The notes: generated by a model from the sequence alone, not told the origin. A stretch of DNA of 64,000 nucleotides from Pachyseris speciosa (GCA_016490735.1 JAEMWC010001126.1:190001-254000); one strand, 5' to 3'; counted from the first letter of the stretch, positions 1-10,421 are shown. Translations and numbers: made by a program.

Positions 1-189
1 TTCTTTGCAAGCGAACACGAGTGTTTTTTACCCCGCTTGGCTGACTGTTTTTCGGTCGGTGCCTCAACAGCGTTAAGAAACTTTTGCCCTTATCTTCTTA
101 ACACGTAATCACAATGAGTCGTCGTACAATTAAGTATTAAAGCCCCGGCTAAACGATCACACTTTTTCATCCATCATCTTCAGTTGTCA

Positions 190-450
190 AACATAACGTT
201 GGGTCGCTAAACGCACAAACAATGTTTGACCAAACACTAGACAGAGTGAGTCCACATAACGATTTTTTGCGTATAATCGCTGAAATTTTGACTTCAGGCG
301 GTTTATTTGATTGCTTTTTACCGGCTGTGCACGTTTTGTTGGTTGGGGTGGCTAAAGGCGTAATCAAACATGGAAAGCAATTTAAGAAGCAATGCAATGT
401 TGAGAGAGGTGGCTAAATGTTCAAACACGATGTTGGATGAAAATGTTTGA
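190..450. repeat. dispersed repeat R1, copy 1
   Basis: A stretch containing 'ggttggggtggctaaa' and 'gttggatgaaaatgtttgat' recurs, diverged, at 60361-60540. Both strands are open over about 200 bases, but neither translation resembles a known family. I read it as a fragment of a dispersed element and not as a gene. The bases on either side (1-190 and 450-690) show nothing I can name. Confidence 0.5.
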
Positions 451-689
451 TCGTGTTTTGATTTTTAAATTTGTTTTCGAACGAACATACGCGTCGTGTA
501 TTGTTTTATTGTCATGTTTTGAGGTTTTTGAACCGAGGTCAATTCCTCTTGACTGCTCTGAACATAAAATATTGGCGCAAGGAAAGCCATGCGAAGTTGC
601 TCCATACCAGTAAAAAGAAATTATCGTGGAGCTCCGCTTTTAGGCTTGGCTAAATCTATATATTATATGAAATGAATCATATATGAACT

Positions 690-845
690 GCGGAAATGAA
701 ATCAAATAAAGAATGATCCCCGCAGTTGTGAACGCAATTTATGCAATTGCGAAAAGAAACCTGGCAAAAAATTCAGGACTTCAACCCGTGACCTCGCGAT
801 TACCGGTGCGATGCTCTAACCAACTGAGCTATATGTGAACCCGCA
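690..845 (-). repeat. tRNA-derived SINE family A, truncated copy
   Basis: Read on the minus strand this matches the unit repeated at 7752-9162: the tRNA-like B-box side, the hairpin made by 'cctg...caggt', and the tail containing 'aactgcg'. Its tRNA head breaks off near 840. It lies in the 3' part of the Ig-receptor gene region. Confidence 0.7.
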
Positions 846-1119
846 AGTCACAAGTCTCGGATCAAATAGAGACCCCTTTGTTTTACAGTGGATATCTGAT
901 TGACCGGTTGCTAGGATTTCAAACTGGTCCCATTTTATTCCATGGTTGGTATAGAAAACACGATTAGTAATTGCCGATTCTTGACAGTTTGGTGTAAGTG
1001 CTTTGAAATGCTCTGTTTTTCAGTCGCGTAATCGACGTTTCGATTTCCCACTATAACCATCACTGCAATCCCAGTAATTTTCCTGTATTTGCAAACGTTA
1101 AAGGAATTCATAGACTAAC

Positions 1120-1221
1120 CTTGTATTTTTGACCACAGAATATAAGCAGTCAAAGCCGCAATAACCAGAAGAACAAAAACAATGGCTATAATAATTCTAG
1201 AGATCTGTCCGGCAGATAATC
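1120..1221 (-). CDS. IgSF receptor: transmembrane exon
   Basis: A 102-nt exon read on the minus strand. A T-rich tract ending 'ttaaccag' precedes it, and the donor 'CAAG|GTTAGT' follows. Phase 1 at both ends gives LSAGQISR, then about 20 hydrophobic residues (IIIAIVFVLLVIAALTAYIL), then the charged stop-transfer WSKIQ. This is a single-pass membrane helix. Its 1-1 phase matches the 63-nt exon at 1838-1900 and the Ig exons further upstream, so I place it as the membrane anchor of that receptor. Cytoplasmic exons would lie left of the window. Function is inferred from context; no ligand can be named. Confidence 0.6.
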
Positions 1222-1519
1222 CTGGTTAAACAAAAAAAAAACAAAAAACAAAAAACAAAAAAAAAATGGTTATTGCCTTCCTTTTACGGTTTAGGTGTTG
1301 GTAATTCTGAGCCCTTTCCTATTCACTATAATCATGTGTTTCGTAAAACCTAGATTAAATTAGAAAATATATTTTTTTACACCATTTTGGTCGTGAGCAA
1401 CTCCTTAACCTGCAAACTTTACTATTTTTTTTGTTGTTGTTGCCAATTCTGCATTCCCCAGTTACTAGTTCGGAACTAAAATTGCCTTAAAAAGAAGCGA
1501 TACGTTTTATTCGAACCTA

Positions 1520-1646
1520 CTCACCTCTGTCTTACTTCTAGCTTTTGCATCAGCTCATTCGCAAACTCCATATACGTACCTACCTATTCACTGTATGTAG
1601 TTTGCGGTTGAGCTGATGCAAAAGCTAGAAAGAAGACAGAGGTGAG
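1520..1646. repeat. hairpin-forming inverted repeat (MITE-like)
   Basis: Arms of about 48 bases (1520-1567 and 1599-1646) share 'agcttttgcatcagctca' as inverted copies around a loop of about 31 bases. It has no coding content and lies in an intron of the Ig-receptor gene. Confidence 0.7.
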
Positions 1647-1837
1647 AAGGATCTCTTACTCTAAACAAGTCAGCGAGGTGATTGATTTGTGCCAAGAAAG
1701 CGATTTAATTTTAAAGCTCCATTTAGATCTCAACATCTACAATTCCTCAGATTGTCAACTAATTTTCTCGAATCTTCTTGTAAGACGTGTGTAAATAAAC
1801 ACTAGGCTGCTAACAGCCGAAGGACGCTAGACAATAC

Positions 1838-1900
1838 CTTTCTGTTTGTCCTTTTCACGGACTGCATTCGTAGGTTCTGTACCAGATTGTCTGGGTGATG
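1838..1900 (-). CDS. IgSF receptor: juxtamembrane linker exon
   Basis: A 63-nt exon on the minus strand with acceptor 'ttgcttacag' and donor 'AAAG|GTATTG'. It is phase 1 at both ends, reading SPRQSGTEPTNAVREKDKQK. The peptide is short, polar and unstructured-looking, as expected between the last extracellular domain and the membrane helix. It splices in frame to the transmembrane exon 616 bases downstream. Assignment rests on splice sites, matching phase and order, not on a conserved domain. Confidence 0.5.
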
Positions 1901-1924
1901 CTGTAAGCAAGAGAAAAGAAGACT

Positions 1925-2250
1925 GAATATGTGAATGATCATCGCAGTTATGAACACTACTTAAGTAGTAGTGAAAATAAAGCCTGAAAAAATTCAGGCT
2001 TGTACGGGATTCGAACCCACGACCTCTGCGATACCGGTGCAGTGCTCTACCAACTTAGCTAACCAAGCAAATGGGAGCTGGCCATTTTTGTCCCGTACAA
2101 GCCTGAAGTTTTTCAGGCTTTATTTTCACTACTACTTTAATAAGTAGTGTTTATAACTGCGATGATCATTCGCATATTCATTCTTTAATCCTCAGTTCAG
2201 ATATATGATTTTCATATATTCATTGTTACAGAAATGAACACCTTGCAACA
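1925..2250. repeat. tRNA-derived SINE family B, inverted pair
   Basis: The minus-strand copy (about 1925-2090) has an A box like 'TTAGCTAAGTTGGT' and a consensus B box 'GGTTCGAATCC', a cloverleaf-like head whose anticodon loop reads CCGGTAT, then a hairpin tail. A head-less plus-strand tail copy follows (2090-2250), so the two can fold back on each other. It is a retroposed SINE and not a functional tRNA gene. A third copy is at 59690-59900. Confidence 0.75.
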
Positions 2251-2618
2251 GATCCCTAAACCAAGAACCTTGGAAAAAGTCTGGTACGTTTGGTCGAGCC
2301 TGGTTTACCAGACTTGACAAGAGTTTTGTGCGAAAGCAAGTCTGGTGAAAAGGCTGGTAAACATCGTTTTACCAGACCTTCCAAGTAAGACAGGTCAATT
2401 TTATCTCAGAAGTTTAGTAACAGTGGCTAACACTGGTTAGGGCACATGTATTATAACACTAAAACCCAGGGTAGCCTGGTTTATTTACCCCGACAAACTG
2501 AGGTCAAGTCAATAAGAAACTAGTTACACTTGTAGTTTTCACTCGTGTAAATTACACGTGTAAGGTCCAACTTGTAAATTCATGAATTCAATAAAAGATT
2601 TTTCTACACTGGAATAGA

Positions 2619-2646
<28 letters not shown>

Positions 2647-2692
<46 letters not shown>

Positions 2693-2785
2693 CAGTTCAC
2701 ATGCAAATTTTACTCATTTTCATATGAATGGAAACTTATTTTCATATGAAAAGATGAGCACCAGGACTCGCTTTGAAAAAGAAAT
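2647..2785. repeat. inverted repeat inside the Harbinger relic
   Basis: About 43-base arms containing 'gagcaccaggactcgctttg' and its complement flank a roughly 50-base A/T-rich spacer with further 'catatg' palindromes. It looks like a MITE nested near the left end of the transposon. Confidence 0.65.
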
Positions 2786-2860
2786 GGCATATTCACACGC
2801 GTAGCCCGGGTCACGATACAATTGTAATCTACAACTGTAGTTTTACAATTGTAACGTAAC

Positions 2861-3862
2861 TTGAATACGCTTGTAGACTACAAGCGTAAGCTCCAATTGC
2901 ACGAGGTTTATTTGAACTCCCCGCCTCCAAAATTTACAGTTACCATGTTGTCTAAACAGCAGAAACTTATGTTAGCGCAGCTCGTAAGAGACAAAAAGGC
3001 AGTAACTATGGCACCGTTCTCAGCAAATGTAACAAAAAAAGCAAAACAACAGGCTAGGGAGACAATTAGGAATCAAATGAATGGTGTTGGAGCAGATGTA
3101 GACAGCATTTCAAAGCTGAGAGATACTATTTGGGCAAATATTCGCCGAGGTACCTCAAAGAAAGTTAGTGAATCAGAGAAGACGGGTTCAGGTGGCAGTG
3201 GACAGCTCACAGAGCTAGATGAGACGGTGCTTGATATACTGGGCCGAGAGAGTGCCAGTGTAGAGCCCGTGTATGTCCAAGACTCGGATATTGTGTTTGA
3301 AGAGGAAGTAATTATTAGCTCTACCCGAACGCTGAAGGTAACATATTTGCTATTTATTTATTTATTTATTTATTCATATTTCATTCATATTTTTATATAC
3401 ATATATATTTCCAAATATGCCATAATAATTCCCGGTTTTGAATTTTTTTAAAACGATTTTATTAACGCAGATGGCCCAACTATTAAGACTGGTAGTGAGA
3501 CCGAGGAAGTGAAGGAGGTGCACGGGTATGTGGATACCACCAAGTATGGAGCTGTTGAGCAAAATCTGCATGAACAGGAACTTGAGCCAAAGAACAACAA
3601 GCCAGGGCCATCAGGATCTTACAAGAGAGCCTCTCGTAAGGAGGTCAGCGCAAAGAAAGGAGTAGCAGATTCAATAGAGGACGATATATTACAGCTTAAA
3701 AAGAGGACGTTGGAGCTAGAATGCTCCAAACTAGAATTAAAGATCAAAGGGCTTAGAAAGGGTATGGACGAACAATCCATTACTCCCAGAACTCAGATTA
3801 AAGGCTTGTTTGGTTTTCTTTTCGGTCTTTTAAAGAGCACGTTTAGTCTGAAATTTGCATAG
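2861..3862 (+). pseudogene. Harbinger accessory Myb/SANT-like DNA-binding protein
   Basis: Frame 1 (2861 to about 3336) contains a basic helical segment (KQQKLMLAQLVRDKKAV, later KLRDTIWANIRRGTSKK) like the Myb/SANT or zeste-type domains of Harbinger second proteins. A likely donor 'CTGAAG|GTAACA' ends it. A T-rich intron then reaches 'aacgcag' at about 3470, followed by a second frame to 3862 that ends in a Lys/Glu/Leu-rich coiled-coil stretch (LQLKKRTLELECSKLELKIK). The two frames do not join in phase at these sites, which suggests a 1-nt change. In the family this protein helps the transposase bind and enter the nucleus; here it is probably dead. Confidence 0.55.
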
Positions 3863-4046
3863 CAATATAAATTGAGGCATGGCACATTGAAATATATTGA
3901 CTATCGGCATGGAACACGAAACAAGCAAATATATTGTAAAAGCATCATAACTACAACTGACAAACTTTGTATTTGTACATAGTACAAACCAATGAAAATG
4001 TTCAAACGGTCATGTTCTCAATGTCGTTGTTCTTTTTTCTACGAAG

Positions 4047-5041
4047 TTAAAAGAAATACTGTAGTAGTTGCTTTCGTTTGCCCTCTTGCTCCTCTCTATG
4101 CTCCCTAAGCTCCCTGTCATCTTCAACGTGAACATTGTCGTTATCTAGGAGATCCGCACCATCATCATTAAATTGTATGCAGATGTTGTGAAGTATAACT
4201 GCACATTGGATAAGCTCAGCGCTCGTTGTCATGCTTCTGACCCTAATTCCTGTTTGTAGAGTGTAAAACCTCTTTTTAATCAGACCGTACGCTCTCTCTA
4301 TGCTGCTTCCGGTTTTCTTGTGAGCCTTATTAAACCTAAGGCGAGCACCCTGCACATCCCCTCTGAAAGGGGGAATCATTGCAAGGGTAGACGGAGTCCC
4401 CTAAGATAACTGCTCCTGCAAACGGTCTTCGCACATGTTCTTCAAATGAGTCCCACAAACTGCTCTCTTTACTGAACTCGTGAGTCATGCCACCTCCCAG
4501 GACATCGGCTGCTACAGAAATAAATTTTGTAATCTGGCCCTGCTACCATATCCACATTCAGAGATTTCCTATGATGCCGATTTATGTACTCATCCTCATC
4601 ATCAGATGGGGGATTCACGAGGACGTGGGTTCCATCCACGCATAGGGAACCCCACTATGTCCCGAAATTTTGCTGCGATACTAAGGGGTTGTTCTGGCCA
4701 ACGCATTAACTCTCGCCTTAGACATTGCAGGAATGACTCTGTGTATTGCGTCCCAAACCGTAGAAGGTACCAAGAAAATGAAGAAACACTATCAGTTGCT
4801 GTATGGCCGTCAGTGCTCTGTTTTATGTTCAAGCTGTTTACCCACTGCTGAAAGTAAATATTCGAATGCTTCGACAGGAAGACGATATTTCTCGCGAAAT
4901 TTACGTGGATTTTCTATATCAAACAACCGTCTTTCCTCAAAATTTCAAGGCTGCCGAATAAATCGATGCCTCAGTAGTTCTTCAAGTTCTTCGCTGGAGG
5001 AAGACATACCAAAATTTCGAAATACGCTTTCTTCAAGTTGA
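4047..5041 (-). pseudogene. Harbinger DDE transposase, broken
   Basis: Minus-strand pieces in different frames match the DDE_4 (PIF/Harbinger) transposase. 'CVDGTHV' near 4620 is the first catalytic Asp region, 'GDSVYP' near 4400 the second, and 'SSIERAYG' near 4295 carries the Glu; 'HNICI' follows near 4190. A stop follows 'WHDSRVQ' and frames shift between the blocks, so no full protein can be made. It converges on the Myb-like gene, the normal arrangement in this superfamily. Confidence 0.7.
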
Positions 5042-5284
5042 GCGTTAAGCTTACAAGTGACTTATGACTTGTAAATTTTGCACTTGTTATCCGACTCCTG
5101 TAAACGTTTTATTGAACTGGACACGTACCAAATTCTATAGGTGTAGCACTACACCTGTAATTACAAGCAGGAGTCTTGTAACAACGACTTGTAACGATGT
5201 TTATTGAACTCATTTTTGCGAGCGCTTGTAAAAACAATGGTCCAGCTTGTAAACTACAAGTGTAACGTTTTTATTGAATTGACC

Positions 5285-6020
5285 CCTGTAATAGACATAA
5301 ATAAATACTGACTTGACTTGAAAGGTCTGGTCATCCCAGGAGTTCAGAGTTAATCGGTTTCTAAACATGGCCACGAAAGCCCGATTAGTAATGGTCATAG
5401 GACTGAGTGGAGTCCAATTCGGTATGTAATCATACAAGTGATAACAAAATCGGACGACCGCGCAGCGGGAGTCCGATTTGTTTATCAATTTCCGAGAAAA
5501 GAAGAGCCAAGTTATAAAAGGAAGGGAATTTTTGCATTAAATGATTGAGAAAGGAAGCGTAAATTGTTTAATGTCGCTCTTAAATTGACAACAATCAAAA
5601 TGCACGGTGATTGAAACCAAGATTGTGATTGGTTGATTTAAAATACTACTTTGAATGTGATTGGGTTATTGAACTGTCCGATAACAAACTGTCCAATAAC
5701 AACTTGGCAAGTGAATTAGTGGAAAATAGGAGTTTTTTAAACCAATCACAATCGAGGAAATTGTAATTTTTATGATTAACCTGTTTATCCTGAGTTTTCG
5801 GATAAAATCTGGTGGCCGAGTATGATCTGAATTTCAGTATTTGGTCGATAACGGTATGAAGAACCTCAAAAGATTTTGTGGGTGATGAGGCAAACCAGGA
5901 TAAGAAATGCAGTATCATTATGACACTTAGTTTTCGCTGCATTTGATAGCATGGTGCACAGAATCCAGCCTAGTCTAATTTCTTCGAGAGTACGGAGGCC
6001 ACGACATAAAAAATTCGACG
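5285..6020. other. non-coding, with a copy of repeat R4
   Basis: Bases about 5385-5490 ('gactgagtggagtccaattc' to 'gcgggagtccgatttg') recur almost unchanged at 51240-51335. The rest is A/T-rich with tgtccgataaca/tgtccaataaca duplications near 5670-5705. I see no supported gene. Confidence 0.5.
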
Positions 6021-6440
6021 AAGAATGAGTGATGGGGGTGGGGTGGTACTCCCTTATATTGGTTTTATAGGTATGTACGGCCCCAAAGGGTATGGTTTTT
6101 AGCCGTTTTGGTCTGAAATAGGGTATTGATTTTGACCATTTTGGTCTGAAATAGGGTTCTGTTTGTGCACTCAAGTCTTGAACTGGGTATGTTTTTTAGA
6201 AGAAGCTACTTTATTATTAGGCGATAAGACCATCAGCAAAAGCCCTTCTTTTTTGTATTTTAATTATGCTTACGCCAACCGTGTACATGAAATAGGGTAT
6301 TGAATTTTTGGTCAGGTCTGGAATAGGGTAGGAAAAATCGCAGAGTTTGGTCTGAAATAGGGTAAGGGTTTCAGGAAGCTGGCCGCACACCCCAACCCAG
6401 ATTTTCTGGGAGTACCCCCCTCCCCCATTTGACAAATGAA
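6020..6440. repeat. minisatellite-like 'ctgaaatagggt' repeat
   Basis: The words 'ttggtctgaaatagggt' and 'tagggta' recur four or more times, bounded by 'gggtggtactccc' at the left and 'gggagtacccccc' at the right. A diverged, shorter copy with 'taaatagggttt' and 'gggagtacccc' lies at 53960-54070. Open frames here are by-products of the repeat. Confidence 0.55.
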
Positions 6441-6708
6441 ATAGAAACACATGAGGAAGGATATTACGGATTTTTAAGATCGTAGTAAGTTTTATTTTGT
6501 AAAATTGTGGCAGGTTATTTAATATTGCACAACCAGCTTATTTACGTTAGGGTGAAAAAAAGTTTGACCTCACGCTACCAATGACATTACATCTAGCGGC
6601 TGATTCTTTTCAACTTTGCCAAGACAACTGTGAGAGATTGAAAAGAGCTGGAAATAAACCTCGTGCAGGAAAACTGGATAATTTCCTCCTTCCTCCCAAC
6701 CATATAAC

Positions 6709-7013
6709 TTTAACTTCAACTTCGGTGCTTTGACTGGCTTTTCCAGCATCATTGTTTGCAATGCAGGAAAAATTTCTAGTTTGTCTCAAAGTAACTTTAT
6801 TCCCAATTGTCCTTAGTAGTTTAGAGCCTGGGGTCGGTGTTACTGTTGCTGAGATGCTGTAGAGTGCCAGGGTGTCCAGACTCTTTCCATTCAACGTCCA
6901 CACAATTACTGCTGCAGGTTTCGCTTGCGCTGTGCATGAAAAGCTGATAGGTTGACCTTCGTCTCTTATTTCTATGACTCTCGGTAGTGTTTCAGCAGGC
7001 ATCCTTGGAGGAA
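6709..7013 (-). CDS. IgSF receptor: immunoglobulin-domain exon
   Basis: Acceptor 'aatttcacag' opens a phase-1 exon on the minus strand. It reads PPRMPAETLPRV, then an Ig fold with the B-strand Cys in ISFSC, the core Trp in VIVW, and the F-strand Cys in FSCIANNDAGKAS, about 100 residues. The frame then reaches 'EVEVK', where the only GT is 'AAA|GTTATA'. That site gives phase 0 instead of the phase 1 of the neighbouring exons. Either a base is lost or another exon lies between here and 1900. The domain is probably extracellular and adhesive. Confidence 0.65.
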
Positions 7014-7738
7014 CTGTGAAATTGAAGAAAATGCCAGAGTATCAGTCTACATGTAGTATCATTTCAAACATGTACATACCAGTGCCGCACAGTGTAAAAC
7101 ACCTTCTTAATTCATGAGTATAATTTTGATCTTATTGCATGCAGATTATAGTCCGTGTTAATTATTTATATTTTGTCAATTCTCTTTTTTTATTTGTTAT
7201 GTATGGCGGCGGAAGAGCCCCAAATGGAGATGCTTTCTTCATTAAAGAGAACGACTGACAAAAGCACCGGCACATGGAGGTCTAGCAATCATAGATCACT
7301 TGAAACCATTAACGTCTCTAAAATTATCATGTTCAGTGTGGTGTACACGATGACATCGCACGACGAGTTCTTTCCAGAGGAGTTCATTTTAAAAGATATT
7401 AAAACCAAGTTATTATATTTTTCTTTCAGCTTATATTATGCGGCGGACCTCGCTAAGAAACCCCTTTAAGGTATGATGTATTTCCTGGCCTTTTTACGCC
7501 TTCTTGGCCAAAAGGAAGTAGGTAACAAGCAAAGTCAAAAGTAACATCTTATTTGTTCGTTGTTCCTTTTTCTCTCCACTGAAAAGAAATCGTTGATATT
7601 ACAGCTTAAACGGTTAAAAAGTGAGAGGCTAGGTATTATCATAAGGACAAGGAAGGCTTAATTAAGTAAATGATTAACTAAAGTAGATGAAATAACGTTA
7701 ATAATTTAATAATACCGAACCAATGTCAATATTTTAAT
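7014..7738. other. intron of the IgSF gene, no other feature
   Basis: A/T-rich sequence. An open frame at 7155-7469 has an N-terminal hydrophobic run but no recognisable domain or splice support. I treat it as chance. Confidence 0.4.
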
Positions 7739-7749
7739 TATCCTCTCCC
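7739..7749 (+). repeat. left 11-bp direct repeat of the SINE array
   Basis: 'tatcctctccc' lies just before the array and recurs exactly at 9163-9173 just after it, as a target-site duplication would. Confidence 0.7.
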
Positions 7750-7872
7750 CAATCAAATGAAGAATGATCCTCGCAGTTGTGAACGCAATTTATGCAATTG
7801 CGAAAAGAAACCTGAAAAAATTCAGGACTTCAACGGGGTTTGAACCCGTGACCTCGCGATTACCGGTGCGAT

Positions 7873-7913
<41 letters not shown>

Positions 7914-8121
7914 AGGTCAATTGTGGGTTCATATGTTCCCGTGAAAGAATTGAGTGTGAAGGATATATGAAATGAATCATATATGAACTGCGGAAATGAA
8001 ATCAAATGAAGAATGATCCTCGCAGTTGTGAACGCAATTTATGCAATTGCGAAAAGAAACCTGAAAAAATTCAGGACTTCAACGGGGTTTGAACCCGTGA
8101 CCTCGCAATTACCGGTGCGAT

Positions 8122-8162
<41 letters not shown>

Positions 8163-8370
8163 AGGTCAATTGTGGGTTCATATGTTCCCGTGAAAGAAAT
8201 GAGTGTGAATGATATATGAAATGAATCATATATGAACTGCGGAAATGAAATCAAATGAAGAATGATCCTCGCAGTTGTGAACGCAATTTATGCAATTGCG
8301 AAAAGAAACCTGAAAAAATTCAGGACTTCAACGGGGTTTGAACCCGTGACCTCGCGATTACCGGTGCGAT

Positions 8371-8411
<41 letters not shown>

Positions 8412-8620
8412 AGGTCAATTGTGGGTTCATATGTTCCCGTGAAAGAAATGAGTGTGAATGATATATGAAATGAATCATATATGAACTGCGGAAATGAAAT
8501 CAAATGAAGAATGATCCTCGCAGTTGTGAACGCAATTTATGCAATTGCGAAAAGAAACCTGAAAAAAATTCAGGACTTCAACGGGGTTTGAACCCGTGAC
8601 CTCGCGATTACCGGTGCGAT

Positions 8621-8661
<41 letters not shown>

Positions 8662-8965
8662 AGGTCAGTTGTGGGTTCATATGTTCCCGTGAAAGAAATG
8701 AGTGTGAATGATATATGAAATGAATCATATATGAACTGCGGAAATGATAATCGCGGTAATCGCGAGGTCACGGGTTCAAACCCGTTGAAGTCCTTAATTT
8801 TTTCAGGTTTCAGCTTTCGCAATTGCATAAATTGCGTTCACAACTGCGAGGATCATTCTTCATTTGATTTCATTTCCGCAGTTCATATATGATTCATTTC
8901 ATATATCATTCACACTCATTTCTTTCACGGGAACATATGAACCCACAATTGACCTGCTCCCAACT

Positions 8966-8996
<31 letters not shown>

Positions 8997-9162
8997 ATCG
9001 CACCGTAATCGCGAGGTCACGGGTTCAAACCCCGTTGAAGTCCTGAATTTTTTCAGGATTCTTTTCGCAGTTGCATAAATTGCGTTCACAACTGCGAGGA
9101 TCATTCTTCATTCGATTTCATTTCCGCAGTTCATATATGATTCATTTCATATATCATTCACA
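7750..9162. mobile_element. tandem array of tRNA-derived SINE A, 249-bp period, with inverted end
   Basis: Four minus-strand units start at 7752, 8001, 8250 and 8499 with a 249-base step. At about 8748 orientation flips and 1.7 plus-strand units follow. Each unit carries a tRNA-like head (A box 'TAGCTCAGTTGGT', B box 'GGTTCAAACC', acceptor arms GGCTTCA/TGAAGTC), a 'cctgaa...ttcagg' hairpin and a tail with 'aactgcg...cgcagtt'. The anticodon stem tolerates only four pairs with an enlarged loop, so these are not working tRNA genes. An 11-bp direct repeat brackets the block, which lies in an intron of the Ig receptor. The repeated 68-residue open frame is a by-product. Confidence 0.85.
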
Positions 9163-9173
9163 TATCCTCTCCC
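9163..9173 (+). repeat. right 11-bp direct repeat of the SINE array
   Basis: Exact copy of 7739-7749, directly abutting the last SINE unit. Confidence 0.7.
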
Positions 9174-9429
9174 TGTCGGTGACTCTTCAGGCACGATGAA
9201 AAAAATAATGGTAACAAATACTTTCCGAATGGATCTTAACAGATTAGGAATCCCAACTGATGGGAGACAGGCTAGTTGGTTGGGAAGTTGAACTCTAGCT
9301 AGTATGATGAACGGGACTCAATACTGGACTACCGGACTACAACTGCGATGCCCTAACGACTTGACCACCTTGCCCTCTATGTTGGAGATTGATCATCGGT
9401 ATCACGTTTTGGTTTTAACAATCACTTAC

Positions 9430-9724
9430 ATTCCAGATTTATCACAACAGGAGTACTTTCTTTGAAGCCAAGCGTATTCCTTGCCACACACGAGTAATTG
9501 CCTGCATCTTTGATTCTTGCTTTTGGTATCGTCAATCTGTTTCTCCACTGATGGCCTCTATCCAAAGGATGTCTATCTAGTTTCCAGTGATAGGACTCAC
9601 GTGGATGGCCATCACCACGACAGGAAAGGGATATTAATGCACCCAGAGGCACGTCTGCTGGGCTATGCGGTACGTATTTATTGTCTACAAACGTCTCAGT
9701 CTATATAGGCATGCCGAGGAGCAC
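9430..9724 (-). CDS. IgSF receptor: immunoglobulin-domain exon with a disrupted 5' part
   Basis: The minus-strand frame reads VPLGALISLSCRGDGHP, YHWKLDRHPL and NYSCVARNTLGF: B-strand Cys, core Trp and F-strand Cys of an Ig domain. It ends in a consensus donor 'GAAT|GTAAGT' in phase 1. The best acceptor (tggttttcag, exon from 9724) leads in phase 1 through APRHAYID and then a stop, while the Ig frame meets a stop at 9703-9701. So an indel lies in the first 25 bases or so, or the exon starts at a weaker acceptor (about 9654, 'catagcccag'). The role is the same as for the other Ig exons. Confidence 0.55.
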
Positions 9725-10202
9725 CTGAAAACCATAAAAGATGGAAAACTTTCACCTTGACATTTGACATATGTTCTAGCCAAGAGTATATTTTAACAAT
9801 GTGGGAGTTTTTTTTTTTTTTTTTTGAAAGGGAACATTAAATTTTAATACATATTGACACATAATTTGTAAAGAAAATGTCTAGAATCCAAATTATTTGT
9901 AGCCTGAGTATCAGGCCCACCGAGTATCCGAGGGGAAAGGAGAGGGGACTGGGGAGAGGGGAAAGGAAAGGAGAGCCTGACACAAACCCACTGATTGGCT
10001 CATGTTCAACGTCCAGAATCTGGACGTTACGCTGATTGGCTAAAAGACAATAAAACACACCACGTGAGTCATACCGGAAGTCAAGCTTCCAGTGGAAGGT
10101 TACTCAAACGCCATATTGATTTTTACTCTTAGTCAAAACTCTTTGGTTCGCGCTTTCAAGAGTTCCCTCTAGCACTTGTTGACGGTTTAGGCAAAAAAAG
10201 CT
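9725..10202. other. non-coding, G/A-rich repeat
   Basis: Contains a T-tract (9810-9826), a 'ggggaaaggagagg' purine tract and short palindromes such as 'cgtccagaatctggacg' around 10010. No gene seen. Confidence 0.4.
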
Positions 10203-10421
10203 ATGAATGAGAGGGAGTTTGAAGACGCCCCTGCAGATGCCATACAATTTTTCCCTGGTATTGAGATAAAACACGAGCAGAAAGCGTGCTTGAAAAGCCT
10301 CGCCGTCGAACGCAAGGATGTCTTGGGAGTTCTACCAAATGGATACGGCAAAAGTTTAATTTATCAGTTACTGCTTCGCCAAAAGACCTGTAAGGTGTTG
10401 TTGTCAGCTCACTTGAGCTGA
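10203..10421 (+). pseudogene. RecQ-type helicase N-terminal fragment
   Basis: The 72-residue frame contains 'FFPGIEIKHEQKACLKSL', then 'RKDVLGVLPNGYGKSLIYQ', which is motif 0 followed by the Walker A motif of RecQ-family DNA helicases (the usual form is P-T-G-x-G-K-S; here N replaces T). The reading stops soon after and no DEAH box or later motifs follow. It is a short truncated copy. It differs in sequence from the RecQ relic at 35749-37780, so the genome probably holds several RecQ-like subfamilies, perhaps spread by mobile DNA. Confidence 0.65.

Larger units (their letters stand above)
2502..5284. mobile_element. decayed PIF/Harbinger DNA transposon
   Basis: Ends are inverted: 'ggtcaagtcaataag' at the left matches 'ggtcaattcaataaa' read inward from the right, and both continue into 'ttacacttgtagttt'. 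Inside are a plus-strand Myb/SANT-like frame and a convergent minus-strand DDE transposase, the usual two-gene Harbinger plan. Both genes are broken. I could not identify a clear 3-bp target duplication. Confidence 0.65.

Noticed and set aside
7764..8468. Repeated 68-codon open frame in the SINE array, identical in three units
   Set aside because: It is the translation of the minus-strand tRNA-like SINE unit; its repetition follows the 249-bp DNA period and not protein selection.
7752..9162. Clustered tRNA genes
   Set aside because: The A and B boxes are good, but the anticodon stem does not form five pairs and the loop is enlarged; hairpin tails and tandem structure identify SINEs.
7752..9162. 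CRISPR array
   Set aside because: Repeats are 249 bp with no unique spacers, and the genome is clearly animal.
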